53,897 nt of DNA from Leptospiraceae bacterium (GCA_017996175.1 JAGOHK010000021.1:1-53897); one strand, 5' to 3'; numbered from the stretch's first letter, positions 17,381 to 26,433 are shown. Made by a program: numbers and translations. The notes: generated by a model from the sequence alone, not told the origin.

Positions 17381-20300
17381 TTAGTTTTCCAGACTTCCTT
17401 TAAATGTTACAATTTCTTCATAATTGGGTTTGACGAGGAGAGAACCTTGATTATCCTCTGTGACTCTCATAAAGATAAAAAGCATTCCACCAAATTTATT
17501 CTCCCAAACTTCTTTTTTATCTTGTCCTTTAGGAGTAATATTATCAATTAAATTCATACTATAAATCATATATTGGTAGCGGTAAGATTCCTTTACTTTT
17601 TTTTGAATTATTTCGTCTATCGTTTCTCCGTCCGATCCTTTTAATAGATTAGTTTTCCAATCGAGTAGATAATACTTATTATTCCAATAAAACATTCCAT
17701 CGCCAATTCCAATTAGATAATCCATTTTGCTGGATTTTAATTTATAAAAAAAAGATTTTTCTCTAGTTAAATACTTCCAGTCTTTGATTTTCGCAAATTC
17801 ACTTCGAGTCTCATTCATTGGATAAGACTTTGTAAGAGTTGCTAAGCAAAAAGTAATAGCATCCTGGCTTGTATAATCGGCTACTTCGTTTAATCCAGTT
17901 TTGGGATAATACTCATTAACCAACTTCTTGATTTCGTCTTCCAGTTTCTGTTCATCACCGAGTAGTTTTAGGTTAAAATTTTCCATCACTGCGTGACAGA
18001 GAAGTCCGAAGGTAGTTCCTCTTTTTTCAGAGCTAAGAGGAATTGGGGAAGTATCCTCCGTTTCAGGCTTTGCATTTTTTTCAATTGCGACTTTTTCTTT
18101 TATAAATTCTTCTTCTGGCTCTAAATCTCTTGCAATAGAAGAATACGATTGAATTTTAATTCCTGCTTTGTTTGAAATATCTTTCGAGGTAAGCGTGCTA
18201 ACTTGGATATTACTGTTTGTTTCTTTTAATTTTTCGGGAGAATTTTTTTCAGGAGAAGAAAGTTTTTTTTGTTCCCCGTGGAAATTTTCCGCCCAACTTT
18301 TTTCAAACAATTCCTGAATATTTGTATTTGAAAATGTATGATCTATGAGGGATCGCAGAGAATTTGATCGGAGTTTATCAAAAGTATGTAGTGGCAAAAC
18401 AAGATAATCCTTTGCGCGGGTAAAGGCAACATAGAGCAAACGTGCTTTTTCTTTTAATAGTTCTCTTCCATTTTCATCAAATTTTTCTTGAAACCCTGGG
18501 GTTGTTATTTCCAAACTACTCGATAGTTTTAATTTGAGTTCTACTTTGAGTGGATTTTCTCTCAGGAAACTATCATTTATAAAAAGGGAAGTGTTATCAG
18601 ATTTAGGGGAGGCAGCAAGGTCATATAGAATACAAACAGGAAATTCTAATCCTTTCGAAGCATGGATGGTCATAAGCTGAACAGAATTAAAGGAATCATC
18701 TTTTTTGTCATTGTCCAATTTAATTTCTTGCTCTACAGAATTTTCAACGTCTTTTTTGAGTTTACGTACGATTTCTCCGAAACTAAGATTTTCTGTTAGT
18801 TGCGCATAACTTAGAATTTCCGACAGATGATAGATATTGGCTAAATTCCGTTTGCCCTCAAATCCAATCGAGATTACTTCTAAAATTCTATTTTCGCGTA
18901 AAATTTCTTGTAGTGTATAGGAAACATCTTTCGTATAACGGTTTTCGTGTGCTTTACGGAGTGACTCAAAGATGGAATTGACTTCTGGAAAAGAGGAATT
19001 AAATAAATAGGAAAGTCCGTTTGTCTCGGAAAGTTGATACAAAATTACCTCTGGAACTAAAAACAAATCAGAAGCAAGAGTTTTGTAAAGAGAAGAGGAA
19101 TCATTTGGATTTTCTACTGCATGAAGCAAATGGGAAATAGCCTGTACTATTTTATGGCTATAAAATGTATGACTCTTATAAATATTAGCTGAAATCGAGC
19201 GTTTCGAAAATTCTCTCAGGAGAGAATTGAGACTTGAGTTTGAATTCGAAAGAATTGCAATATCGGAAAATTTAATTTTCCTGTACCCAGTTTCTATCTC
19301 TTTGTCTCCGATGAGATACTTTTCATTATCCGTAATTGTATTAATTACACTTGCGATTTCTTCCATTGCGCTAGCACGTAGACTGTCTGACTTAAAAGGA
19401 TTTCCCTCTTCATCTTGATTTTTGGGAATATTGTTTTTATCTAATCCAAGAAGTAGAAGAGGTGGAGCATTTTTTTTAGATATTTCATCTAACGCTCTAT
19501 TTGCGTTTACTTCTTTGTATATGTTTTGGAAATTTTCAAACTTGGGAAAAATGAAATTAAACGCCTGCATAAGTCTGTTCGAACTTCGAAAAGATGTATC
19601 TAGTCTCAGTTCCTCCTTCGAATTAAGGCTATTAACCGCAGCAGAGTAAGAAATCAAATCCGCATTTCGAAAACGATAGATAGACTGTTTCGGATCTCCC
19701 ACAAAGATAATTCCAGTATTTAATCCTTCAAAAAGTTTTGTCACAAGATCAATTTGGATTGGATTTGTATCTTGGCATTCATCTAAAATAATATACTGAA
19801 TTAAATTTTGGATTTTTTTTCTAATCTCTGGATTCGAAACTAACTTCCTTGCCTGTAAAATAAGACCGTCAAGCGAAATCGTATCCTGTGAAATTAAGTA
19901 TCGTTCATAATCCTCTATTAGTAAATTCGCATATTCGAAAATGGGATTTATAATTTCGATGGCGCAACTATTTTCTAAATTTAATTTCAATTTTAGTATT
20001 AATTCTTCGAATTCATCATGAGAAATCGAATTTTTATCTGCAATAAATTTTCTTACTGCATCATAGGTTTTAGTTTTTCCAGTTTTGCTGTCTTTTGTTA
20101 AAAATACATTTTTTATGGAGGACAACATTTCAAAGTCATTCGAAAATTTCTGCGATTGAAAGGATTGTAACTTTAGACTGTACTCCGTTTTTTTGGAAGT
20201 CAAATCACTATTATCCAGTAGAGATTTTAATTTCAAAAAATCTTTTTCAATGGAATTAGAATTTTCCTTTTTTAGAAGTTGGATTTTATTTCCACCAGAT

Positions 20301-20809
20301 TTTTCTGTTAGCTCAATTAGAATTTCTTTAAACTTAGAAAATTCAATTTTTTGTAGAAGTTCAATGAGTTCTTGTGAATCGTCTTTCTCAATTTTACCCC
20401 AAAATTTTTTGAAATAGGTTTCAATTTCTTCTCTAACGTCTCTTATTTCTGCGAATTTTGCAGAAAAGCCAAGTTCTAAAGAATGTTTTTTTAAGAGGGA
20501 ACGACAAAAATGATGGATGGTTCCTATATTAGCATTTGGTAATACATCGAGTGCATCTTCCAATTTAATCTTAGATTCATCCGAAGATTTTTGAATTTGT
20601 TTGATTAACTGTGTTCTAATTCTATCCTGTAATTCGGCAGCAGCCTTTTCTGTGAATGTGAGGACTGCAATTTTTTCGATTGAAATTCCACCTTCTATGA
20701 ATTGAGGAATCATATTTTCAATTGTATATGTTTTACCCGTTCCAGCAGATGCTTCTATTACAATATGTTTATCCTTGTGTTCGCTAAATTGGTATCTACA
20801 ATCGTTCAA
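17381..20809 (-). CDS. recB: RecB-like 3'-5' helicase-nuclease (UvrD/AddA superfamily)
   Basis: The 1142-residue protein has Walker A EASAGTGKT at 19-27, the Walker B/motif II YIILDECQDTN, the GDPKQSIYRFR motif III, and MTIHASKGLEFPV with VAFTRAKDYL near the C-terminal helicase core. The nuclease domain is near residue 1060: GIGDGMFYWNNKYYLLDWKTN keeps the Asp and the D-x-K of the RecB active site (quoted as GIGDGMFYW and YYLLDWKTN). It lies one base before recD. It is classified as RecB rather than AddA because of the recD partner. It diverges from the lipid-modification operon, and the 137-bp gap serves both. Confidence 0.9.
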   Translation of the reverse strand: MNDCRYQFSEHKDKHIVIEASAGTGKTYTIENMIPQFIEGGISIEKIAVLTFTEKAAAELQDRIRTQLIKQIQKSSDESKIKLEDALDVLPNANIGTIHHFCRSLLKKHSLELGFSAKFAEIRDVREEIETYFKKFWGKIEKDDSQELIELLQKIEFSKFKEILIELTEKSGGNKIQLLKKENSNSIEKDFLKLKSLLDNSDLTSKKTEYSLKLQSFQSQKFSNDFEMLSSIKNVFLTKDSKTGKTKTYDAVRKFIADKNSISHDEFEELILKLKLNLENSCAIEIINPIFEYANLLIEDYERYLISQDTISLDGLILQARKLVSNPEIRKKIQNLIQYIILDECQDTNPIQIDLVTKLFEGLNTGIIFVGDPKQSIYRFRNADLISYSAAVNSLNSKEELRLDTSFRSSNRLMQAFNFIFPKFENFQNIYKEVNANRALDEISKKNAPPLLLLGLDKNNIPKNQDEEGNPFKSDSLRASAMEEIASVINTITDNEKYLIGDKEIETGYRKIKFSDIAILSNSNSSLNSLLREFSKRSISANIYKSHTFYSHKIVQAISHLLHAVENPNDSSSLYKTLASDLFLVPEVILYQLSETNGLSYLFNSSFPEVNSIFESLRKAHENRYTKDVSYTLQEILRENRILEVISIGFEGKRNLANIYHLSEILSYAQLTENLSFGEIVRKLKKDVENSVEQEIKLDNDKKDDSFNSVQLMTIHASKGLEFPVCILYDLAASPKSDNTSLFINDSFLRENPLKVELKLKLSSSLEITTPGFQEKFDENGRELLKEKARLLYVAFTRAKDYLVLPLHTFDKLRSNSLRSLIDHTFSNTNIQELFEKSWAENFHGEQKKLSSPEKNSPEKLKETNSNIQVSTLTSKDISNKAGIKIQSYSSIARDLEPEEEFIKEKVAIEKNAKPETEDTSPIPLSSEKRGTTFGLLCHAVMENFNLKLLGDEQKLEDEIKKLVNEYYPKTGLNEVADYTSQDAITFCLATLTKSYPMNETRSEFAKIKDWKYLTREKSFFYKLKSSKMDYLIGIGDGMFYWNNKYYLLDWKTNLLKGSDGETIDEIIQKKVKESYRYQYMIYSMNLIDNITPKGQDKKEVWENKFGGMLFIFMRVTEDNQGSLLVKPNYEEIVTFKGSLEN

Positions 20810-20879
20810 ATGTTTTTCCTGCTTAATTGGATTCGGCTAACCTAGGATTCTTTTCTTCTACTTAAACTCAAATATTTTT

Positions 20880-20907
20880 TTGAAAAAATTTCGTTGTATG
20901 ATAATAA
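20880..20907 (+). promoter_or_regulatory. Candidate promoter of the fatty-acid modification operon
   Basis: TTGAAA at 20880-20885 and TAATAA at 20902-20907 are separated by 16 bp. The downstream gene starts 40 bp later behind a strong GAGGGG ribosome site. The assignment is by eye only. Confidence 0.4.
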
Positions 20908-20946
20908 GATATTTAACGATAGTCTAAGGATTACAGAGGGGCTCTT

Positions 20947-22200
20947 TTGACAAAATTAGCAATCATAGGTACTGGAATCGCTGGTCTGGGTTTAGGTCAT
21001 TTTATTCATAAGGATTTTGACATAAATTACTTTGATAAGATTGATTACATTGGTGGACATACAAATACGGTGGATGTTGCGGAGGGAAGGGATATCCTTC
21101 CTATAGATACCGGATTTATTGTGTTCAATGAAGTCACTTACCCGAATTTGACCCGACTGTTTCAGGAGTTATCTGTTGATACCAAAAATTCTTCGATGTC
21201 TTTTAGCGTTCAGCATCTTCCTAGTCGATTGGAATTTTGCGGATCAGGGGTTAATGGACTTTTTGCGCAGCGAAGCAATGTATTTAATGTTCCTTATTTA
21301 AAATTACTGTATCAAATCAACCGATTCAATATTGAGTCACCTGCTATTTTAGATGATCCAAAATATTTAAATTATACTTTAAAACAATACATCCTTGAAA
21401 AAAAAATGGGAACAGATATTTTATATCGTTATATTATTCCAATGAGCTCTGCCGTCTGGTCTACCGAGGAAAGAGATATGTTGGAGTTTCCAGTTGTTAG
21501 CCTTGTGCGTTTTTTTTGTAACCACGGATTTTTGGGTTTAAATACGCAGCACCAGTGGAAAACAGTTGTTAATGGTTCTAGATCCTATATTAAAAAAATC
21601 ATCGAGCCATTCAAAGATAAATTTCAACTGAAAAATGGAGCCAAAAAAGTCATTCGAGAAGACGGTAGGGTTAAATTAATTTTGCAGGATGGAAGTTTTG
21701 ACTATTACGACAAATTAGTATTTGCCTGTCATGCCGATACAGCACTTTCCCTTTTGGAAAATCCTACTTTAGAAGAAAAGAATTTACTCCAAAATTTTCG
21801 TTACCAAAAAAATATCGCAACACTCCATACGGATGATTCCATTATGCCTCGCAAAAAATTAGCTTGGTCGTCTTGGAATTATCGTGTAGAGGATAATAAT
21901 GATTCTTCTGTTATATACTGGATGAATTCTTTACAAGGGATTTCAAAAAAAATCAATTATTTTGTATCCATCAATGACCCAAACAAGATAAATCCTCAAA
22001 AAATTATTCGCAAAATAAACTACGAACATCCAATTTTTAGTGTAAATGCAATGAAAGCACAGGATAAACTTTTCTCCCTGAATCAGGGAAAGGAAATTTA
22101 TTATTGTGGAAGCTATTTTAAATACGGCTTTCACGAAGATGCATTTACCTCTGGTTTAAATCTGGCACGTACTTTGCTTGGAAGAGACTTATGGTCGTAA
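20947..22200 (+). CDS. FAD-dependent amine-oxidase-like oxidoreductase (COG2907 type)
   Basis: The 417-residue flavoprotein opens with the dinucleotide-binding motif AIIGTGIAGLGLG. YIGGHTNTV then matches the NAD/FAD-binding predicted dehydrogenases that usually sit beside Cfa-type genes. The C-terminal ATSG-like FAD motif is seen as EDAFTSGLNLART. The start is TTG at 20947, placed by the strong GAGGGG five to ten bases upstream. It is the first of six tightly spaced genes and overlaps the next by 10 bp. A membrane fatty-acid desaturation or oxidation role is inferred from context. In Rhodobacter sphaeroides, comparable gene neighbourhoods belong to furan fatty acid synthesis, a parallel drawn from memory. 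Confidence 0.83.
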   Translation: MTKLAIIGTGIAGLGLGHFIHKDFDINYFDKIDYIGGHTNTVDVAEGRDILPIDTGFIVFNEVTYPNLTRLFQELSVDTKNSSMSFSVQHLPSRLEFCGSGVNGLFAQRSNVFNVPYLKLLYQINRFNIESPAILDDPKYLNYTLKQYILEKKMGTDILYRYIIPMSSAVWSTEERDMLEFPVVSLVRFFCNHGFLGLNTQHQWKTVVNGSRSYIKKIIEPFKDKFQLKNGAKKVIREDGRVKLILQDGSFDYYDKLVFACHADTALSLLENPTLEEKNLLQNFRYQKNIATLHTDDSIMPRKKLAWSSWNYRVEDNNDSSVIYWMNSLQGISKKINYFVSINDPNKINPQKIIRKINYEHPIFSVNAMKAQDKLFSLNQGKEIYYCGSYFKYGFHEDAFTSGLNLARTLLGRDLWS

Positions 22201-22970
22201 ACTCAAGTCTTTTTGAATGCAAAGTAGTGCATAACCGTCTTTTGCCTAAAAGACATACATTTTCGTACGGTTTGTATACTTTTTGTATTGATTTAGATGA
22301 GTTAGAAAACTTAGACAAAGAATATCTTTTTTTTGGAAATCAGAAATGGAATTTGTTTTCCTTTTACCCCACAGATCATTTTGAATATGGGAATTCTGAC
22401 TTGAAATCCGGAATTATATCTTACGCAAAGGATAATGGTTGTAACTCTGAAATTGAAAAAGTAATCTTAGTAACTAATCTTCGAATTCTAGGGTATACGT
22501 TTAATCCAGTTTGTTTTTATTTTTTATACGATAAGATCAATTCGCCAGTATGCGCTCTGATCGAAGTTCACAATACTTTCGGGGAAATGAAACCTTTCAT
22601 TGCGATGAAGCCAAATGGCGACTATCGCTTTTATTTAAAGACTACAAAACATTTTTATGTATCGCCTTTTTTTGAGCTTGATACCGAGTTTGAGTTTAAG
22701 TTGAATCCTCCTGATGAAAAATTGAAAATTCATATTGATGATTATAAAAATGGGGATAAAGTATTCTTATCCGCTTACATTGGAAATAAAAAGCAAATTA
22801 CGAATTGGAATTTGTCTTATTATTTTTTTAAATATCCACTTCTAACTTTGAGAGTAATCTTTCTTATTCATTGGCAGGCAATGCTTTTATATTTTAAAAA
22901 AATTCCGTTTATCAAAAAAATAGAAAACCCAGATTTACAAAAAGGAGTATATCTTGGAAAAAACAGTTGA
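22191..22970 (+). CDS. DUF1365 family protein
   Basis: The 259-residue protein matches DUF1365 through the N-terminal HNRLLPKRHTFSYGLY and the later LRILGYTFNPVCFYF with EVHNTFGE. The function of DUF1365 is not established. It is almost always found between a COG2907 flavoprotein and a Cfa-like methyltransferase, as here, and is thought to act in the same lipid modification. It overlaps the preceding gene by 10 bp and the following gene by 17 bp, which indicates tight translational coupling. Confidence 0.88.
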   Translation: MVVNSSLFECKVVHNRLLPKRHTFSYGLYTFCIDLDELENLDKEYLFFGNQKWNLFSFYPTDHFEYGNSDLKSGIISYAKDNGCNSEIEKVILVTNLRILGYTFNPVCFYFLYDKINSPVCALIEVHNTFGEMKPFIAMKPNGDYRFYLKTTKHFYVSPFFELDTEFEFKLNPPDEKLKIHIDDYKNGDKVFLSAYIGNKKQITNWNLSYYFFKYPLLTLRVIFLIHWQAMLLYFKKIPFIKKIENPDLQKGVYLGKNS

Positions 22971-24234
22971 GAATGTTATCGAAAACAAAGTAGAGGCAAC
23001 ACTAAGCCTACAAACAAAGATTTATAAAAAACTATTTGTTCACTCTCTTTCTAAAATGAGAGTAGGTTGTTTGAAAGTTGTAGATCCGGATGGAAGTTTT
23101 GTGATCTACGGTGATACGTCTAAGGAGTATGACGCATTTAACAGTGCCCATGTTCATGTAAAGACATATAACTTTTATCGCAAATGTATTTACTTTGGAG
23201 ATATTGGATTCGCAGAAAGTTATTTGCAAGGAGATTGGGAAACTGAAAATATTTCCGAGGTAATATCTTGGTTTATTTTAAACGTAGAGGATAGTCCCAT
23301 TATATCGGGATCCAAAAAATCTACCTTGCGGCTAAGATTATTTAACTTCGTTAATCGACTTTACCATTTAAAACGAGCAAATACAGTTACCGGTAGTAAA
23401 AAAAATATTGTAGAGCACTATGATCTGGGAAATGATTTTTATAAATTATTTTTAGATAGCACAATGACTTATTCTTCTGCCTATTTTAAATCACAAAAAG
23501 AAAGCCTAGAAGATGCACAAATTCAAAAATACGACGCTCTCTGTCAAAAAATCAAACTAGATAGTTCCCATCACCTACTTGAAATCGGAAGTGGTTGGGG
23601 AGGTTTCAGCACGTATGCCGCAGCAAAGTATGGCTGTAAAATTACTACGATTACGATTTCCGATGAACAATACAAATTTGCGAAGGAATTGATCGAAAAA
23701 AAAGGTCTTTCCGATAAAATTGAAATCAAACTTTGCGATTATCGTCATATTACAGGAACCTATGATCGCATTGTTTCGATAGAAATGCTGGAAGCGGTTG
23801 GGCATAAATACTTTGAAACCTATTTCGCAAAATGCAGCGAAGTCCTCAAAAAAGATGGAGTCATCGGCTTACAAGTAATTACCTGTCCCGACTCACGTTA
23901 CAACGAATTCCGATCTGGAATTGATTTTATACAGAAGTATATTTTCCCCGGTTCCTTACTTCCATCAATCGGTAGACTCAATGAAGCCATTAACCGTTCG
24001 AGTAATTTTTTCTTATTCGATTTAGAAGATTTAGGGTTAAATTATGCGAAGACTCTCAAACTCTGGCTAGAAAGGTTTGATAAAAATATCGGACAAGTGC
24101 GCGACATGGGATTTGGAGAAAAATTCATTCGCACATGGAGATATTATCTTTCTTATTGTAATGCTGCTTTTAAAATGAGAAATATTTCTGTAGTGCAGGC
24201 TGTTTATACAAGACCAAATAATACTAGTATTTAG
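22954..24234 (+). CDS. cfa: Cyclopropane-fatty-acyl-phospholipid synthase family SAM methyltransferase
   Basis: The Cfa/mycolic-acid synthase family adds a SAM-derived carbon to unsaturated acyl chains of membrane phospholipids. The 426-residue protein has an N-terminal lipid-binding domain of about 140 residues, then NIVEHYDLGNDFYKLFLD and YSSAYF. The SAM motif LLEIGSGWGGFS lies near residue 209, and IEMLEAVGHKYF follows. The start is TTG at 22954 behind AAAGGAG. Because it sits with a flavin oxidoreductase, the product may be a methylated or further oxidised acyl chain rather than a simple cyclopropane. The family also contains enzymes that add a methyl branch. Confidence 0.9.
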   Translation: MEKTVENVIENKVEATLSLQTKIYKKLFVHSLSKMRVGCLKVVDPDGSFVIYGDTSKEYDAFNSAHVHVKTYNFYRKCIYFGDIGFAESYLQGDWETENISEVISWFILNVEDSPIISGSKKSTLRLRLFNFVNRLYHLKRANTVTGSKKNIVEHYDLGNDFYKLFLDSTMTYSSAYFKSQKESLEDAQIQKYDALCQKIKLDSSHHLLEIGSGWGGFSTYAAAKYGCKITTITISDEQYKFAKELIEKKGLSDKIEIKLCDYRHITGTYDRIVSIEMLEAVGHKYFETYFAKCSEVLKKDGVIGLQVITCPDSRYNEFRSGIDFIQKYIFPGSLLPSIGRLNEAINRSSNFFLFDLEDLGLNYAKTLKLWLERFDKNIGQVRDMGFGEKFIRTWRYYLSYCNAAFKMRNISVVQAVYTRPNNTSI

Positions 24235-24243
24235 GAGAATTTT

Positions 24244-24573
24244 ATGATTTTACTTTTGAAACTTATTTTCGGATTTATTTTGGCTTCCATGCTTTGGGTA
24301 ACTACATGGGCGTCGCTACAATTAAATTTGTTTACCCATTTACCAAATATTATCCATGACCCATGGGTAATCGCTACACTTTTTGATGCCTATTACGGGT
24401 TTATAACGTTTTTCCTCTGGGTGTGCTATAAAGAAAAATCAATTCTTTTGATAATTCTGTGGTTTATAGGTATTATGCTCTTGGGAAATATTGCAATGGC
24501 AATTTACATGTTACTCCAACTTTTCAAACTCGAAAAGGATGCGACTGTTACAGACTTTCTAGTTAGAAAATGA
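24244..24573 (+). CDS. DUF1475-like small membrane protein
   Basis: The 109-residue protein has about three membrane helices. It carries DPWVIATLFDAYYGFITF, which fits DUF1475. The function is unknown. An AGGAG ribosome site precedes the ATG by a few bases. It starts 9 bp after the Cfa-like gene and overlaps the next by 4 bp, so it belongs to the lipid-modification operon. Confidence 0.75.
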   Translation: MILLLKLIFGFILASMLWVTTWASLQLNLFTHLPNIIHDPWVIATLFDAYYGFITFFLWVCYKEKSILLIILWFIGIMLLGNIAMAIYMLLQLFKLEKDATVTDFLVRK

Positions 24574-25043
24574 TAAAAGAGTTTTTTCAAACAAAAGTCA
24601 TTGCCCCGATCATTAGCCTCCTCAAAGAAGGAATCACACCAGAGAAGGTTGCACTTTGTATCGCACTTGGGGTAATGCTTGGTGTATTTCCAGTCATAGG
24701 CTCTACCATGATTTTATGTACGATTGCAAGCCTTAGTCTGAAGTTAAACCTTCCTTTGATTCAAATCATCAGCTACTTAGTTTATCCGCTTCAATTTCTA
24801 TTTCTAATTCCATTTGTTCGATTCGGCGAATGGGTGTTAGGCGTTCCACCATTTCCTATTTCGATTCCCGCTCTCGTGGATATGATTAAAACGGATATCG
24901 TTCAGACAATTATTACCTTTTGGGATGCAACTATGCACGCAATTTTAGGCTGGACTATCATTGCATTTATTGTGATTCCTTTGATTTATTTTTTATTTCT
25001 ACCAATTCTCAGACGAGTTCCCATCAAGGGACTCAAGGACTAA
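24570..25043 (+). CDS. DUF2062 family membrane protein
   Basis: The 157-residue protein has the DUF2062 signature ALCIALGVMLGVFPVIGS in its first membrane helix. Hydrophobic segments continue through LVYPLQFLFLIPFVRFGEW and a C-terminal pair. The ATG overlaps the previous stop (ATGA). The role in lipid modification is inferred only from its place in the operon. Confidence 0.8.
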   Translation: MIKEFFQTKVIAPIISLLKEGITPEKVALCIALGVMLGVFPVIGSTMILCTIASLSLKLNLPLIQIISYLVYPLQFLFLIPFVRFGEWVLGVPPFPISIPALVDMIKTDIVQTIITFWDATMHAILGWTIIAFIVIPLIYFLFLPILRRVPIKGLKD

Positions 25044-25045
25044 TT

Positions 25046-25831
25046 ATGGAAAATATTTGGTTTATGGTTTTTATCGCTTGGGTTGTTGTTTTTATTATCA
25101 TGACAAAACTTTGGTATCTCGGAAAAAAGATTCACAATTATGCGATAGTCGACGTAGGTTGGGCATTTTCTCTGGTTGCGATTGCACTTGTGTATTATTT
25201 TTTAGGAGACGGGTTTATTGCTAGAAAAGCTATTATCATGTTCATGGTTTTTTTCTGGGGATTTAGATTAAGCTCCTACTTAGCTGTAAGAGTCTTAAGT
25301 CATGGGGAAGATGCGCGTTATACTGCATTTCGTAAGGACTACGGCGATGCAGTCGACCGAAAGTTTTTTACAAATATCTTTCAGTTCCAAGGGTTACTAG
25401 ATATTATTCTCTCTATTCCTTTTTTAATCATCTGCTCCAATCCTGACATTGATATTCATCCACTCGAATATTTTGGACTTGTGGTTTTCCTGTTTGCAGT
25501 AATAGGGGAGACTGTTGCCGATTTTCAACTCAGTCAATTTAAAGCAAATCCAACTAACAAAGGTAAAACGTGCAAAGTTGGGCTGTGGAATTATTCTCGT
25601 CATCCAAATTATTTTTTTGAATGGATGATTTGGGTTTCTTACTTTCTCGTTGCCCTTCCTTCGCCTAATGGCTATTTTGCGGTAATTCCAGCGATTCTAA
25701 TGCTAATTTTTCTTTTAAAATTCACCGGCATACCAATGACGGAAGCAAACGCTATCAAAACTCGCGGAGAAGAATACAGAGAATACCAACGAACCACATC
25801 CGCTTTTGTCCCTTGGTTTAAAAGAAAATGA
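25046..25831 (+). CDS. DUF1295 family membrane protein (steroid-reductase/ICMT-like fold)
   Basis: DUF1295 proteins resemble steroid 5-alpha-reductases and isoprenylcysteine methyltransferases. The evidence here is several membrane helices, then ADFQLSQFKANPTNKGK, the conserved GLWNYSRHPNYFFEW, and GEEYREYQR near the C-terminus. I chose the ATG at 25046, which follows AAGGA by six bases. An open frame extends back to 24920 inside the DUF2062 gene but is not needed. The protein has 261 residues. It is the last gene of the operon and probably reduces or modifies a lipid chain. Confidence 0.85.
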   Translation: MENIWFMVFIAWVVVFIIMTKLWYLGKKIHNYAIVDVGWAFSLVAIALVYYFLGDGFIARKAIIMFMVFFWGFRLSSYLAVRVLSHGEDARYTAFRKDYGDAVDRKFFTNIFQFQGLLDIILSIPFLIICSNPDIDIHPLEYFGLVVFLFAVIGETVADFQLSQFKANPTNKGKTCKVGLWNYSRHPNYFFEWMIWVSYFLVALPSPNGYFAVIPAILMLIFLLKFTGIPMTEANAIKTRGEEYREYQRTTSAFVPWFKRK

Positions 25832-25832
25832 A

Positions 25833-25955
25833 GATTACCACCGATGGACACCGAGAGCACCGATAACAGATACGATAGTTTTTAAGTATATGCAATTCGG
25901 TTTGAATCCATATCATTTTTTATCGTTCTTTTATCGGTGCCCATCGGTGGTATTC
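25833..25955. repeat. MITE-like element, copy C
   Basis: Left end GATTACCACCGATGGACACC (25833) and right end ATCGGTGCCCATCGGTGGTA (25933-25952) are inverted. The interior CGATAGTTTTTA and GGTTTGAAT are shared with copy D at 36965. It lies immediately after the operon's last stop codon. Confidence 0.75.
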
Positions 25956-25982
25956 TTCAAATATTTGTCTTAATAATAAAAA

Positions 25983-26012
25983 ACTCAGTGACTCTATGTC
26001 TCTGTGGCAAAA
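25983..26012. repeat. CTCTGTGG-type dispersed repeat fragment
   Basis: ACTCAGTGACTCTATGTCTC followed by TGTGGCAAAATA belongs to a type of short repeat (…CTCTGTGG…) seen in intergenic DNA of many bacteria. Related pieces occur at 48247-48271 and 49192-49222. It lies between copy C and the next gene. Confidence 0.4.
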
Positions 26013-26031
26013 TACTTGTGTAGGTGCGAAA

Positions 26032-26337
26032 ATGTCAGAAATCCAAGTAAAAACGAAACAAGAACTTTGCGAAAGTCTAGGTAAGTTTCTTTCGATTTAC
26101 CACAAAACGAAAATCATTGAGTCAAAAGAAGATACTCTAAAAATGTATATTCTACTTTCTAAAAATAAAAATGTTACTCCCAAAGAGAAACTTATCAATT
26201 ACAAACTTTTGCGAGTAAATGAGAAAATGTTTGAAAGCGGAGAACCAGAGTTATCCGCTAAAGATGCAATTATCTGTGAATTCTTAATCGATGAATTATT
26301 GAAATATGTAGCAAACTATCACAAACAAGGAAAATAA
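26032..26337 (+). CDS. Small hypothetical protein
   Basis: The frame from ATG 26032 encodes 101 residues that are charged and helical with no signal peptide. I do not recognise it. An earlier in-frame ATG at 25996 lies inside the CTCTGTGG-type repeat, so I prefer the internal start behind AGGT. The gene is bounded by repeats on one side and a bidirectional hairpin on the other, and sits alone between the lipid operon and the large helicase. Confidence 0.6.
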   Translation: MSEIQVKTKQELCESLGKFLSIYHKTKIIESKEDTLKMYILLSKNKNVTPKEKLINYKLLRVNEKMFESGEPELSAKDAIICEFLIDELLKYVANYHKQGK

Positions 26338-26339
26338 AA

Positions 26340-26381
26340 AATAAAGAAAAACAGATTTATCAATCTGAATGATCTTTATTT
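26340..26381. terminator. Bidirectional terminator-like hairpin
   Basis: Between convergent genes, CAGATT (26352-26357) pairs with AATCTG (26362-26367) around a TATC loop. The flanking AATAAAGA and TCTTTATT (26339-26346, 26373-26380) pair as well. The outer A/T arms provide T-rich tails in both directions. Confidence 0.5.
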
Positions 26382-26433
26382 TCGTCATCTATCGTCTACT
26401 TAATATTATTCGTAATAGGAAATTGAATAAGAA

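Noticed and set aside
24920-25045. Upstream extension of the DUF1295 gene into the DUF2062 gene
   Set aside because: The ATG at 25046 has AAGGA at proper distance and gives the usual family length.
25996-26031. Earlier ATG (25996) for the small gene at 26032
   Set aside because: It lies within a dispersed repeat and would add 12 residues without a ribosome site.
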